From NCBI GenBank assembly GCA_902562015.1, contig CACERX010000015.1:1-29103 (forward strand): a stretch of DNA of 29,103 bases, written 5' to 3'. Each line of letters starts with the position of its first letter. Within the stretch, counting starts at the first letter, position 1. The translations under genes were made by a program, and so were the position numbers. The notes beneath the pieces are model-generated. The model saw only the letters and a list, made by a program, of their open reading frames with translations, ran no database searches and was not told where the DNA came from. Shown here piece by piece: positions 6,943 through 15,148 of this stretch. The stretch comes from an uncultured SAR324 cluster bacterium. GTDB taxonomy: Bacteria; SAR324; NAC60-12.

Positions 6943-7650
6943 TTAACTTTCTTCAGGTTTTTTAATTGTTTTAATATAGTTTATTAAATCCCATCTTTCC
7001 TCTTCAGAAAGAATCAGTCCCCAAGGAGGCATATCCGATTTGCCATTTTCAAGAATCCAAAACAAATAGCTATCAGCAGAACTGTCTGCTTTATACCATA
7101 CCCACAACTGTTTTGGCCAGGTTGTAAATCCATGGGCAACTACCCCATAACCGTTCCCACTCAGCCCGTGGCACTTAGCACAGTTTTTTGCAAACATGTC
7201 CTTCCCACGTTTGATTGAAGAATCAAAGTCGACTGTCGGATTCTTAACCTGTTTTAAATCCATGGTCATATCTCCAAATTTCATCATAGCCTTACTCTCT
7301 TCCTCTAGAGGAGCTGCATTTGTAATCAGAGGTCCTTTATGTACTTTATAATTGTGCCCAGCTGGATCTTCTATTTCGCCTATTGCAGTTTCAATCTTAT
7401 CCTTTGTAACAATATCCGGATCATATTCAACCTTAAGCACCGGCCATCCAGAATCTGTATCTTTCAAATTTAAATCTAATATTTTTATATCTACTATTTT
7501 TACAAGTTCTGACTGTAATGCCTTTGTACTGGCAATTGTACGAATTCCTTCTATTTTAAATTTTTCTACGACCGTTCCTGCAAATATTGTCTGGAAAAAG
7601 AAAAAAGAAAAACAGCAAAAAACAACCAAAAAATTTGATATTTTCTTCAT
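6943..7650 (-). CDS. Monohaem cytochrome c with HMA-like N-terminal domain
   Basis: This is a 235-residue secreted protein. A Sec signal peptide (LVVFCCFSFFFFQTIFA) is followed by a region of about 70 residues that resembles an HMA/heavy-metal-associated fold without its CxxC (VEKFKIEGIRTIASTKALQ, then VLKVEYDPDIVTKDKIETAI). A cytochrome c domain comes next: haem motif CAKCH in NCAKCHGLSGNGYG and probable Met ligand in SDMPPWG. It is probably periplasmic and accepts electrons from a Sox or sulfide-oxidising step. It lies 46 bases after soxZ in the sox operon. It is not a recognisable SoxA or SoxX; neither is present in the window. Confidence 0.82.
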   Translation of the reverse strand: MKKISNFLVVFCCFSFFFFQTIFAGTVVEKFKIEGIRTIASTKALQSELVKIVDIKILDLNLKDTDSGWPVLKVEYDPDIVTKDKIETAIGEIEDPAGHNYKVHKGPLITNAAPLEEESKAMMKFGDMTMDLKQVKNPTVDFDSSIKRGKDMFAKNCAKCHGLSGNGYGVVAHGFTTWPKQLWVWYKADSSADSYLFWILENGKSDMPPWGLILSEEERWDLINYIKTIKKPEES

Positions 7651-7696
7651 AATATAATTTGATTCATATGTTAAAAAATGGCTAAAGAGATTGAAT

Positions 7697-8050
7697 CTAG
7701 CCCTTAAATTTTATTTCTTTTGAAGCTTCCCATCTTTTACCAAAATTGTCTATGAATACAACCTTTATAGGTGCTTCCTTAATTGCTTTTAATTTAAATG
7801 TAAATAAAGGCTCATCTGCAATACCTGAAGATAACCTTAAACGGCTGACAAGTTCATCTCCATAGTATACGAGCATATTTCTTATAAAAGTAACAGGAAT
7901 TGCCCTGTTAAAAACCGGATCTGATGTATCATCTGCTATTGCCAGCCCTGTAAATGATGGATGATCAAACTTTACCTTAACCTTGAAAACCTTGTTTTTC
8001 TTGATTCGCCTAGAAATTCTCAAGCGGGGTGGTCTTATTTTTTCTGCCAT
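7697..8050 (-). CDS. soxZ: SoxZ-like sulfur compound chelating protein (copy 1)
   Basis: This 117-residue protein of the SoxZ immunoglobulin-like fold partners SoxY in carrying sulfur intermediates. Features include KVKVKFDHPSFTG near the start (the HPM-type position of SoxZ), FIRNMLVYYGDELVSRL, and a final strand region FIDNFGKRWEASKEI. It has no signal peptide, as is usual because SoxZ is exported with SoxY. It is separated from its soxY (9711-10196) by soxB. It is more divergent than the second copy at 16378-16686. The start ATG 8048-8050 has AGAGAA upstream. Confidence 0.82.
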   Translation of the reverse strand: MAEKIRPPRLRISRRIKKNKVFKVKVKFDHPSFTGLAIADDTSDPVFNRAIPVTFIRNMLVYYGDELVSRLRLSSGIADEPLFTFKLKAIKEAPIKVVFIDNFGKRWEASKEIKFKG

Positions 8051-8092
8051 AATTTTTCTCTAGTTAAAATATTTAATCCAAAGTTTTAAAAC

Positions 8093-9709
8093 TTACTCAA
8101 ATGCTAATACTTTTATCCTGTCATCCCTGGTTGTTTTTATTACAGATTGTTTCTCAATGTAGCTAATTAATTCTTCTGCAATCATTTTTCCGGTATCCTT
8201 CACATGAGTTGCACCAAATAGCGGATTATTCTGAAACCTTGTGTGGGCAGAAGCAACAGTGTAGACTTTTTGCGAGTCAAATTCTTCCCCACCTATAGTT
8301 ATTTTCAATACTCTTTTGCCAGCAGGTTTAACAAGATCACATATAATTTTCATTCCAGAAAAACGAATCATATCACCACCTACCCTAGTATATGGATCTC
8401 TGTTCACTACAGAACTTAATATATTCTCAATGAGGTTTTTTATTTCTTTGCCCCTCATTGAAAAAGTTGAAATGCGACCTTCCGTTGGAATAACATTATA
8501 AATATCCTCCTTGGTTATCTTTCCAGGTAGTACTGATGCTCCAAATCGCCAGGCTGGAAAAAAAGCAATGTCTGTTTCCTGTATCTCCCTCATTGCATCT
8601 GTAATAAGGTTACCGACTGTACTCTGCCAAAAGTCCCTCCGTTGCATTAACACTTCTGAGCTGCCTATCGTTTTTGATAATTCAGACTCGTGAGGCTGGT
8701 ATGCTTCTTCTATTAATTTTGAAACCTCAGGGTCAGGATCAATCCTTCTCTGCATAACTTTATTTAGCCGATACTCAAAATCATCAATTTTTTTATCTTT
8801 TATTTCCAAGTCTAGACTAACCACATATTTCCCATGAGCACCACCTTGGAAAACCAAAGTATCATTCCATACCACGGGATCCAGTACTTCATCGTGTGTA
8901 TGTCCACTTAAAAGGACATCGATTCCATCTACTCTTCTGGCAAATTTTTGATCAAGACCGAACCCTCCATGAGAAATGAAAACTAAAAGGTCCGGATCTT
9001 CGTTTTTTCTTATATCTGCTATTAAAGCCCTTGCTTCATCTTCTTTGATTCCATACTTATACCATTTTGCAGAACCTGCAATAGCTGATGTAAGTGCTGT
9101 CCAAGGATAAGTATAGCCAACAACAGCAACTTTTAGTTTACCAACCTTGCGAATGATATACTGATCAAGTACAGGTTCTTCCCATTCTCTGTCTGTTAGA
9201 TTATAGGCAATTACCGGAAAGTTAGCTGAATCAATAAGATCAAGGAAATGATCTTTTTTATAGAAGAATTCCCAATTACCAGGAACCATTGCATCATAGC
9301 CAATAGCGTTCATGACCTTAACCATTGCAACGCCCTTGTCAAAGAAAGTGATTCCTCCTCCGTGCCAAGTATCTCCAGCATCAAACACGAGATTTTTCCC
9401 GGGTTTTTCTGCTTTTAATTTCTTGATCATGGATGCAACATATGCCATCCCACCAATTTTTCCTTCTATTCTAGCCTTATTGACGTAGTCACCTTCTCTA
9501 GAAACACCACCCCAAGGTTTTATGTCATCAAGGTAGCGATAATATATTGGCTTTAGATAGGAGTGTAAATCGTTTGTAGTTATTATCCTGATTTGCTCAG
9601 TTGAAGAAGCAAATAGGCTAGGTACATGAGTTAGCAAATATAGCAGAACAACACATGCAAAATAGGCCTTTAAAAAAAAAGTTTTGGCCCAAGCTGAGCT
9701 GCATAGCAC
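8093..9709 (-). CDS. soxB: SoxB thiosulfohydrolase (5'-nucleotidase family)
   Basis: SoxB hydrolyses the sulfate group from the thiosulfonate adduct on SoxY in the periplasm, using a dimetal (Mn) centre. The 538-residue length is normal. The N-terminus has a hydrophobic export signal (about residues 15-35). Metallophosphoesterase motifs follow in order: TTNDLHSY (45-52), DAGDTWHGG, GNWEFF and LLSGHTHDE. The C-terminal 5'-nucleotidase domain contains GNLITDAMRE. The inferred start is GTG at 9707-9709, one base after the soxY stop, so the two are probably translationally coupled. The order soxY-soxB-soxZ is unusual; soxYZ are normally adjacent. Confidence 0.94.
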   Translation of the reverse strand: MLCSSAWAKTFFLKAYFACVVLLYLLTHVPSLFASSTEQIRIITTNDLHSYLKPIYYRYLDDIKPWGGVSREGDYVNKARIEGKIGGMAYVASMIKKLKAEKPGKNLVFDAGDTWHGGGITFFDKGVAMVKVMNAIGYDAMVPGNWEFFYKKDHFLDLIDSANFPVIAYNLTDREWEEPVLDQYIIRKVGKLKVAVVGYTYPWTALTSAIAGSAKWYKYGIKEDEARALIADIRKNEDPDLLVFISHGGFGLDQKFARRVDGIDVLLSGHTHDEVLDPVVWNDTLVFQGGAHGKYVVSLDLEIKDKKIDDFEYRLNKVMQRRIDPDPEVSKLIEEAYQPHESELSKTIGSSEVLMQRRDFWQSTVGNLITDAMREIQETDIAFFPAWRFGASVLPGKITKEDIYNVIPTEGRISTFSMRGKEIKNLIENILSSVVNRDPYTRVGGDMIRFSGMKIICDLVKPAGKRVLKITIGGEEFDSQKVYTVASAHTRFQNNPLFGATHVKDTGKMIAEELISYIEKQSVIKTTRDDRIKVLAFE

Positions 9710-9710
9710 T

Positions 9711-10196
9711 TTAGCAACCTCCGGCTGCCACGGTCACTTTTTTATTTGCTGCCCATTTACCGTGCTGATTGCATTCCGCTACCACCCAAACTTCTCCATC
9801 TCCTCCAGATAGACGGATTTGAGTACTTAAATAAGCCTCTCCATTAGCAGGTGTAAAGAAAAATTTTCCTTTAATGACTACAGGATCCTGAAAATTCATA
9901 ATTTGAATACTTTTAATATAGTGGTCTTCATCCATTGGATGGTCAACACTGCAAACTATTGATGCCTGTGCACCATCTTCAACAACTGGTGGCAATGATA
10001 TTTTAGGTAAGTGTATTCTTTCTAGTTCAGTTAAGTTTTCCAAATCCTTAGGTCTTTGAAAAACTCCGCCGTGAGCACAATTTAATACAGGAATTGCTGA
10101 AAGGGCGGGAATTGATATACCTGCAGCCAATGCATAGTTAATAAATTTCCTTCTAGAAAAATCTTCTGGCTTGAACTCAAGATTTATATTTTTCAT
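9711..10196 (-). CDS. soxY: SoxY sulfur carrier (copy 1), C-terminus ending in GGC
   Basis: SoxY carries sulfur intermediates covalently on a cysteine at its flexible C-terminus. This 161-residue copy has a Tat signal (SRRKFINYALAAGISIPAL), a lipobox-like LNC after it, and a body with VEDGAQASIVCSVDHPMDED. The C-terminus reads KVTVAAGGC and stops there, whereas typical SoxY ends GGCGG. The frame is clean, with TAA directly after the Cys codon. The start ATG 10194-10196 has TAGGAG upstream. It lies between the His-rich propeller lipoprotein and soxB. Either this is a genuine variant with terminal cysteine, or the last two glycines were lost. Confidence 0.88.
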   Translation of the reverse strand: MKNINLEFKPEDFSRRKFINYALAAGISIPALSAIPVLNCAHGGVFQRPKDLENLTELERIHLPKISLPPVVEDGAQASIVCSVDHPMDEDHYIKSIQIMNFQDPVVIKGKFFFTPANGEAYLSTQIRLSGGDGEVWVVAECNQHGKWAANKKVTVAAGGC

Positions 10197-10274
10197 TAAA
10201 TACTCCTATCAATTGTAATTAGTGCAAATGTCTTTGTTTACTAAAAATTAGATAACAAAAGGACATATTCAAAT

Positions 10275-10313
10275 TGGTGGCCAAAAAACTCATTTTTTGA
10301 ATTTTGACCACCA
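10275..10313. repeat. Imperfect hairpin between propeller gene and soxY
   Basis: GGTGG (10276-10280) pairs with CCACC (10308-10312), one mismatch follows, then CAAAA (10282-10286) pairs with TTTTG (10302-10306); the outer T-A adds one pair. It lies in the gap between the propeller stop and the soxY start. It could attenuate or process the transcript between the two genes. No clean T tract follows on the minus strand. Confidence 0.4.
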
Positions 10314-10326
10314 TTAAAACTAAAAC

Positions 10327-11733
10327 TTAATCTGTTGCTGCAATTTCCAAAATTTGATTACTATTGGTATCAGATTTATTCATTGCAGCTTTTATTGCAC
10401 TTGGACTGGGGACCCAGCGAACCCCATTATTTTCTATGCCAGACTCAATGTCCGTGGTAATTATATCCCACTTTGTAGGATCTGATGATGATGTATCAAC
10501 AAGAGTTGCAACATCCTCTTTTTTTGTAGAAATAATTGCACGGGTTCCTTCCGGATTAAATGCAACATTGTGCGGCCCCAAACCTGTGATAAGATCTATG
10601 ACCTTAACGTCATTCTTAGTATCAATTATAGATACAGTGTCTGATTTTCCAGATTCATTAGCGAAAATTCCGTATCTGGAATTAGCAGGGTTTAAGTAGA
10701 GCCGGTTGCCATTTTTACCAGTTTTAATGACTTTAATGAGTTCAAGACTAGTCATATCTATTACTCCAACTGAATTGTCCTTTCTCAAACCTGCATAGCA
10801 CTTTGATCCATCAGGGAGACAAGTGAAGTTACCACCACCACCTGGAACTTTTATAGTTTTGTGAACTTCATTTGTGGCAGTATCAATAAGTATAACTGCT
10901 TTTGAGGCTCCAACCAGAAAATATTTTCCGTCCGGAGTCATTCCTCCAGCTCTTCCTCCCTTGATAGGAATAAATTTGATTTCCTTTCTTCCACTTACAT
11001 CAACAATAGAAACTCCCTTTGGTTCCTGCTGGCAAGTTGTAAAAACTTTTGAGTCATCGAAAGTGAACATTGCGTCCCTTGCTCCTGGACAACTAAGATC
11101 AACTATGTGGGAAGGACGGCGAGTATCGGTCCTCAAAAAAGTTAGATATCCCTTCTTTTTATCTAAGATATTACCTGTAACTGCCAAAGGAGATTTGTAG
11201 GCAAAACCAATATGCAGAGGAGCTTTAATTGTTTTACCTCCCATACTTAATTGGAAAGTGTCAACTACTTCAAGGGTTACTAAATCTATTGTCCACATTA
11301 CGTCTTTTTCATAACGTTGAGACGACCAGGCATATCTTCCACCTGGAATTACAAAAATATGATGATTCCCTGCAGGTTTAAATGAGGTGCCTGGAGGGTC
11401 GCTTAACTTAATTTTTTTGATTGTCTCTCCTAAATTATAGTCAACTACTGAAATAGTAGGTTCTCCCTGGTTATCAATAAGAAAATATCCATCCATTCCG
11501 TTAACAGCCTTAAAATTGGCATGCATAGTATTCTGAGGGTCAAGCATAATTAAATCCTGATACTCCTCAGAACTCATGCCTGCTGTTGGGGCTCCAATTT
11601 GCCCTCCGTGTTTTCCATCATTTTTTCCATGTCCATGTCCATGTCCATGATGGTGTCCATGTTTTCCTGCACAACCTGAAATTATACCAGCCAAGAAAAC
11701 AAATACTGCAAATAAAACCGAATTTTTTTTCAT
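10327..11733 (-). CDS. His-rich YVTN/YncE-type beta-propeller lipoprotein
   Basis: This is an exported beta-propeller protein. From ATG 11731-11733, which has AAGGAG 7 nt upstream, the N-terminus is a lipoprotein signal with lipobox ISGC (Cys21). It is followed directly by a histidine/glycine tract (HGHHHGHGHGHG) likely to bind metal ions. The rest (~420 residues) is repeated blades with YVTN-type features: ISVVDYNLGETIKKIKL, VILIDTATNEVHKTIKVPGG, VGVIDMTSLELIKVIKTG, VSIIDTKNDVKVIDL. No haem motif is present, so it is not a cytochrome cd1. It is followed by soxY, and an operon link is likely. Function is unknown; metal delivery or sulfur-compound binding at the outer membrane or periplasm are possibilities. 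Confidence 0.82.
   Translation of the reverse strand: MKKNSVLFAVFVFLAGIISGCAGKHGHHHGHGHGHGKNDGKHGGQIGAPTAGMSSEEYQDLIMLDPQNTMHANFKAVNGMDGYFLIDNQGEPTISVVDYNLGETIKKIKLSDPPGTSFKPAGNHHIFVIPGGRYAWSSQRYEKDVMWTIDLVTLEVVDTFQLSMGGKTIKAPLHIGFAYKSPLAVTGNILDKKKGYLTFLRTDTRRPSHIVDLSCPGARDAMFTFDDSKVFTTCQQEPKGVSIVDVSGRKEIKFIPIKGGRAGGMTPDGKYFLVGASKAVILIDTATNEVHKTIKVPGGGGNFTCLPDGSKCYAGLRKDNSVGVIDMTSLELIKVIKTGKNGNRLYLNPANSRYGIFANESGKSDTVSIIDTKNDVKVIDLITGLGPHNVAFNPEGTRAIISTKKEDVATLVDTSSSDPTKWDIITTDIESGIENNGVRWVPSPSAIKAAMNKSDTNSNQILEIAATD
11626..11649. repeat. Four tandem TCCATG hexamers encoding the His-Gly tract
   Basis: Four perfect copies of a hexamer in frame encode alternating Gly and His after the lipobox of the propeller lipoprotein. 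Such a tract can gain or lose units by replication slippage without breaking the frame, so its length may vary between strains. Confidence 0.7.
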
Positions 11734-11969
11734 AACTTTCTCCTTACTTAATTTCAATTATTGATTAATGCTTCTCCCATTTAAAATTTAGGGATGAGAC
11801 CACGCGGCCAAAAAACGCCACATAAGATATACTAAATAATATAATTATTCATCACAACCTCTTTCTGCGTATTAAATTTAAGTACACTTACGACTTCCTT
11901 AATTCATTAAAGTTGATTGAACCCTTTACCTTACCTGAAAACCACATTCTATTAACCTAATTCAAAATA

Positions 11970-13175
11970 TCATACAACTACCAGCTTTTTACTTATTCCA
12001 TTCCAAACAGCCAACAAATACCAAAGGAACATGATGGCAATTACAATGATAAGTGCCATTTTCCAACCTATAATATCAGGCAGAAAAAGTTCTTCCCCAA
12101 GTCTTGATCTCAATCCACTTGAAACCAACCAGTCCCTGAAATATGATGTACTAAAGGCAAACGTAAAAAGTGTGACCCAAAGTTTAACCTGTCCCTCACC
12201 AGCCCGCCAGATAGTTCCCGATGCACAGCCACCGCTAAAAGACATCCCAATGCCAAAGATGATTCCACCCAAAAGACTCCCTATCCAAAATCCTGGTTGA
12301 ACAGCAACATCCCAAGACCTCAGATCGGTCCATTTCAGGATTGTGAACCCAGTTACGCTTATGATGACCGCAAGTACAACTGCTTTGGTAGCCTCTGCAT
12401 CACCCGTCATGAAAGGGTCTCTGAAAGCCCTTACAAAACAGAAACGTGAGCGCTGCATTACGATTCCAATAAAAAGTCCAAAAAGCAGGAAACCTCCGCT
12501 TATAGGGTAATCATAAGCATCGTAAGTCAAGATCAGGGGGATACTAAGAAGTAAAATTAGGAATCCTGCAATTGGCTGGGCATTACTAGATAAACCTGAT
12601 GTCTTGTCAGTTTTCGAAACTTTTTGTGCCCCCCAGGAAGTTGCCGGGAGGTACTCTATCTCCCAGACAAGCAGTTTTAATCCTACAAATGCACCTATCC
12701 CTAAACCGAACATCATAGCCACACCTGCCATAGAAAGAGCACTGATCGCACTAAAAAAACCCCCTATGTTACAACCAAAAGCGAGCGCAGCACCAATTCC
12801 CATTAGTGCTCCGCCAAACAGCCCCTTGAATAACTCCCTAGCTGGCGCCATTCGAATCTGGAACTGTCTACCCAGCAATGCTGCCACCAGTGCCCCAACA
12901 ATCATTCCAAAGCAGAGCACTGAACTGGAAAATAAATTTGGAGGAAGGACATTAATTTGAATAACACCTATTTCGTTGAAAATCCAGTCCCCCCAATTTC
13001 TTACTCCGTTTGATACGGTCCACGGTCTGTCAAAGGCAAACAGGAATACATTGCCTATTCCGAGCATTAAACCACCTACCCAGATGGGCCACTGCTTACC
13101 GAATACCCTCTCATAGCCATTTCGAAATGCTGCACTTATACTGTCAGAATCCTCTGCTATTGTATCAGATGTCAT
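11970..13175 (-). CDS. YeeE/YedE family sulfur-compound transporter (SoxT-like, copy 1)
   Basis: This 401-residue polytopic membrane protein belongs to the YeeE/YedE (DUF395, TsuA-like) family, which moves thiosulfate or other sulfur species across the inner membrane. Both family signatures are visible: MGIGAALAFGCNIGGFFSA and GIGMSFSGGCASGTIWRAGEG, each with a conserved Cys thought to relay sulfur. About ten hydrophobic segments are present, plus MQRSRFCFVRAFRDP between the halves. The start ATG 13173-13175 has AAGGG upstream. It is divergent from the flavocytochrome c genes and is separated from the sox operon by about 240 bases. It probably supplies sulfur to cytoplasmic oxidation or acts as a sensor, as SoxT proteins do elsewhere. 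Confidence 0.88.
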   Translation of the reverse strand: MTSDTIAEDSDSISAAFRNGYERVFGKQWPIWVGGLMLGIGNVFLFAFDRPWTVSNGVRNWGDWIFNEIGVIQINVLPPNLFSSSVLCFGMIVGALVAALLGRQFQIRMAPARELFKGLFGGALMGIGAALAFGCNIGGFFSAISALSMAGVAMMFGLGIGAFVGLKLLVWEIEYLPATSWGAQKVSKTDKTSGLSSNAQPIAGFLILLLSIPLILTYDAYDYPISGGFLLFGLFIGIVMQRSRFCFVRAFRDPFMTGDAEATKAVVLAVIISVTGFTILKWTDLRSWDVAVQPGFWIGSLLGGIIFGIGMSFSGGCASGTIWRAGEGQVKLWVTLFTFAFSTSYFRDWLVSSGLRSRLGEELFLPDIIGWKMALIIVIAIMFLWYLLAVWNGISKKLVVV

Positions 13176-13545
13176 GTTATTTCCCTTTATTTCATTTCAT
13201 CAAAGTATTTTTTTTAAACTAATTTGTCGTAACCCATTAATTAGTGACGCCTATTCTTATCAAATAAACTAAATTTTTCAAGCTAATTTAATAATAATAA
13301 AAATTATCTCCTATGCCGTTTGAATTTTTTTAATGATCCTGAAGGCCTCTTTTAACAAGGAAAAATAAAAATTAATTAAATAATACTAATTAATTATATT
13401 AATTATTACTAATTTAATATATTAGCATTTAGTAATAAATTATTGATTTAATTAATAAAAAAATGTTGATTTAATACTTTTTTTTATATAACCTTTTTAT
13501 TTTTTTTAGATTAAAGTTCGTTCAACAATAATAGATGAGGATAAG
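13176..13545. promoter_or_regulatory. Very AT-rich divergent control region
   Basis: This 370-base gap separates the leftward YeeE/YedE gene from the rightward flavocytochrome c pair, so it should contain both promoters. It is extremely AT-rich, with repeated TTAATTA and TACTAATT words between about 13370 and 13460. A weak candidate promoter for the rightward genes is TTGATT at 13466-13471 with TATAAC at 13487-13492. I see no coding sequence here. Confidence 0.5.
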
Positions 13546-13851
13546 ATGAAGAAATTATTTTTTTCAATTGTAATTATGTCCATCTGGCTCTTGCCGAACT
13601 TAGCGATTGGTGGACCAGACAGAGCAACATTATTGTCAATGTCTTGTGCGGCATGTCATGGGACTGATGGGAAAAGTCCTGGTTCCATGCCCAGTTTATA
13701 CGGGAAATCATCAAAATACATCGAAAATCAGATGCTCCATTTTCGCAAAGGTGAAAGAAAGGGGACTGTAATGAACCGAATTGCCAAAGGATACAGCGAA
13801 GCAGATATCAAGTTAATTGCTTCATACTTTGGCAAATTAGCCAACAAATAA
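13546..13851 (+). CDS. fccA: Flavocytochrome c sulfide dehydrogenase cytochrome subunit (FccA/SoxE type)
   Basis: This 101-residue periplasmic monohaem cytochrome c accepts electrons from the flavoprotein encoded immediately downstream. It has a Sec signal peptide ([22 protein letters not shown]), haem motif CAACH in [14 protein letters not shown], and the family pattern [23 protein letters not shown] with the Met haem ligand. The start ATG at 13546 has GAGGAT upstream. The length fits a single-domain subunit. It is 14 bases ahead of the flavin subunit gene, so the two form a transcription unit. Confidence 0.9.
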   Translation: MKKLFFSIVIMSIWLLPNLAIGGPDRATLLSMSCAACHGTDGKSPGSMPSLYGKSSKYIENQMLHFRKGERKGTVMNRIAKGYSEADIKLIASYFGKLANK

Positions 13852-13865
13852 TTAAAAGAGGAAAA

Positions 13866-15140
13866 ATGAAAAAAATTTCAAGAAGAAATTTTGGCAAAAT
13901 TGTTAGCAGCGTGGGCATGGCATCAGCCTTAGGTATGCCTTCTTTAGTCCTTGGAGCATCAAGAAAAGTCGTAGTTATTGGAGGAGGATTCGGAGGTGCT
14001 ACTGCAGCGAAGTATTTGCGTAAATTAGATTCCAGTTTGGAAGTTACGCTTGTAGAACCTAACCCTACCTTTTACACCTGTCCCTGGAGTAATACGGTAT
14101 TAGGTGGAATTAACACTATGAGTGATATTGGTCATGGCTATGGAGCTCTTAAAAACAAACATGGCGTGAAAGTAATTCATGCTCGGGCAAAATGGGTAAG
14201 TGGTAATAAAACTGTAACTCTTGAAGATGGTAGAAAATTGAATTTTGACAGGGCTGTTGTATCTCCTGGTATTGATTTTCGCTTTGATTCGATGCCGGGT
14301 TATAACCAGTCTGCAATAGAAAGAATGCCGCATTCTTGGCAAGCAGGTCCACAGACAGCCTTGCTTCGAAAACAATTAGAAGCAATGCCAAATGGGGGGA
14401 CGGTCTTGATTTGTCCACCAGGGAATCCATTTCGCTGTCCTCCAGGACCATATGAGCGAACCAGCCTTATTGCTCATTACCTGAAAAATAACAAACCTCA
14501 ATCAAAAATTATTGTTTTAGATGCTAAAGAAAAGTTTTCTAAACAAGGCCTTTTTATGAGCGGGTGGGATCTCCACTATGGTGATTTAATCGAATGGCGT
14601 GCTGCATCTGCCGGAGGTAAAATTTCAAGAGTCGACCCAACGAATATGCAAGTTGAAACAGAATTTGGAATGGAAAAGGGTCATGTAGTTAATTTTATCC
14701 CTGCTCAGCAGGCTGGTAAAATTGCCAGGGACTCAGGACTAACAAATTCAAAAGGCTGGTGTCCTGTAAATCAGGTTACTTTTGAATCTGAATTACTTCC
14801 TGGAGTACATGTGATTGGAGATTCCTGTATAGCTGGTAAAATGCCTAAATCTGGTTTCTCAGCAAATAGCCAGGGGAAAGTGGCCGCAGCGTCTATTGTG
14901 TCATTATTTGGTGGAACAGAACCAATTACTCCATCTTATGCAAATACCTGTTATAGCCTTGTGACTCCTAATCATGGAATTTCAGTTGCGAAAGTCTATG
15001 AGATTTCAAATAACAAAATTGTTGGAATCAAAGGATCAGGTGGTTTAAGTCCCAAAGCTGAAAACGCTGACGTGAGGGCGCAAGAAGCTATATATACTCA
15101 GGGGTGGTATGATGCAATTACCCAGGATATGTTTGGGTAA
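13866..15140 (+). CDS. fccB: Flavocytochrome c sulfide dehydrogenase flavoprotein subunit (FccB/SoxF)
   Basis: This protein oxidises sulfide in the periplasm and passes electrons to the cytochrome subunit. It is 424 residues with a Tat signal (SRRNFGKIVSSVGMASALG). The FAD-binding GGGFGGATAAKYL is at about 39-51. FYTCPWSN carries Cys72 at the position that binds the flavin covalently in known FccB. Redox cysteines are in RCPPGPYER and in ANTCYSLV. VIGDSC near the C-terminus is the second FAD-contact region. The start has AGAGG upstream. It converges with the second YeeE/YedE gene only 8 bases away, with no terminator visible between. Confidence 0.93.
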   Translation: MKKISRRNFGKIVSSVGMASALGMPSLVLGASRKVVVIGGGFGGATAAKYLRKLDSSLEVTLVEPNPTFYTCPWSNTVLGGINTMSDIGHGYGALKNKHGVKVIHARAKWVSGNKTVTLEDGRKLNFDRAVVSPGIDFRFDSMPGYNQSAIERMPHSWQAGPQTALLRKQLEAMPNGGTVLICPPGNPFRCPPGPYERTSLIAHYLKNNKPQSKIIVLDAKEKFSKQGLFMSGWDLHYGDLIEWRAASAGGKISRVDPTNMQVETEFGMEKGHVVNFIPAQQAGKIARDSGLTNSKGWCPVNQVTFESELLPGVHVIGDSCIAGKMPKSGFSANSQGKVAAASIVSLFGGTEPITPSYANTCYSLVTPNHGISVAKVYEISNNKIVGIKGSGGLSPKAENADVRAQEAIYTQGWYDAITQDMFG

Positions 15141-15148
15141 TCCTGCAA

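Noticed and set aside
10327..11757. Propeller as a cytochrome cd1 or nitrite reductase-like protein with start at 11757
   Set aside because: There is no CxxCH haem motif, and the ATG at 11733 has a far better ribosome-binding site and gives a proper lipoprotein signal.
13370..13460. Repeated TTAATTA words as a CRISPR or origin iteron array
   Set aside because: The copies are irregular in spacing and sequence and the region is simply very AT-rich; no unit of fixed length repeats.
14100..14451. Minus-strand open frames opposite fccB
   Set aside because: They are shadows of the flavoprotein gene with no recognisable protein features.
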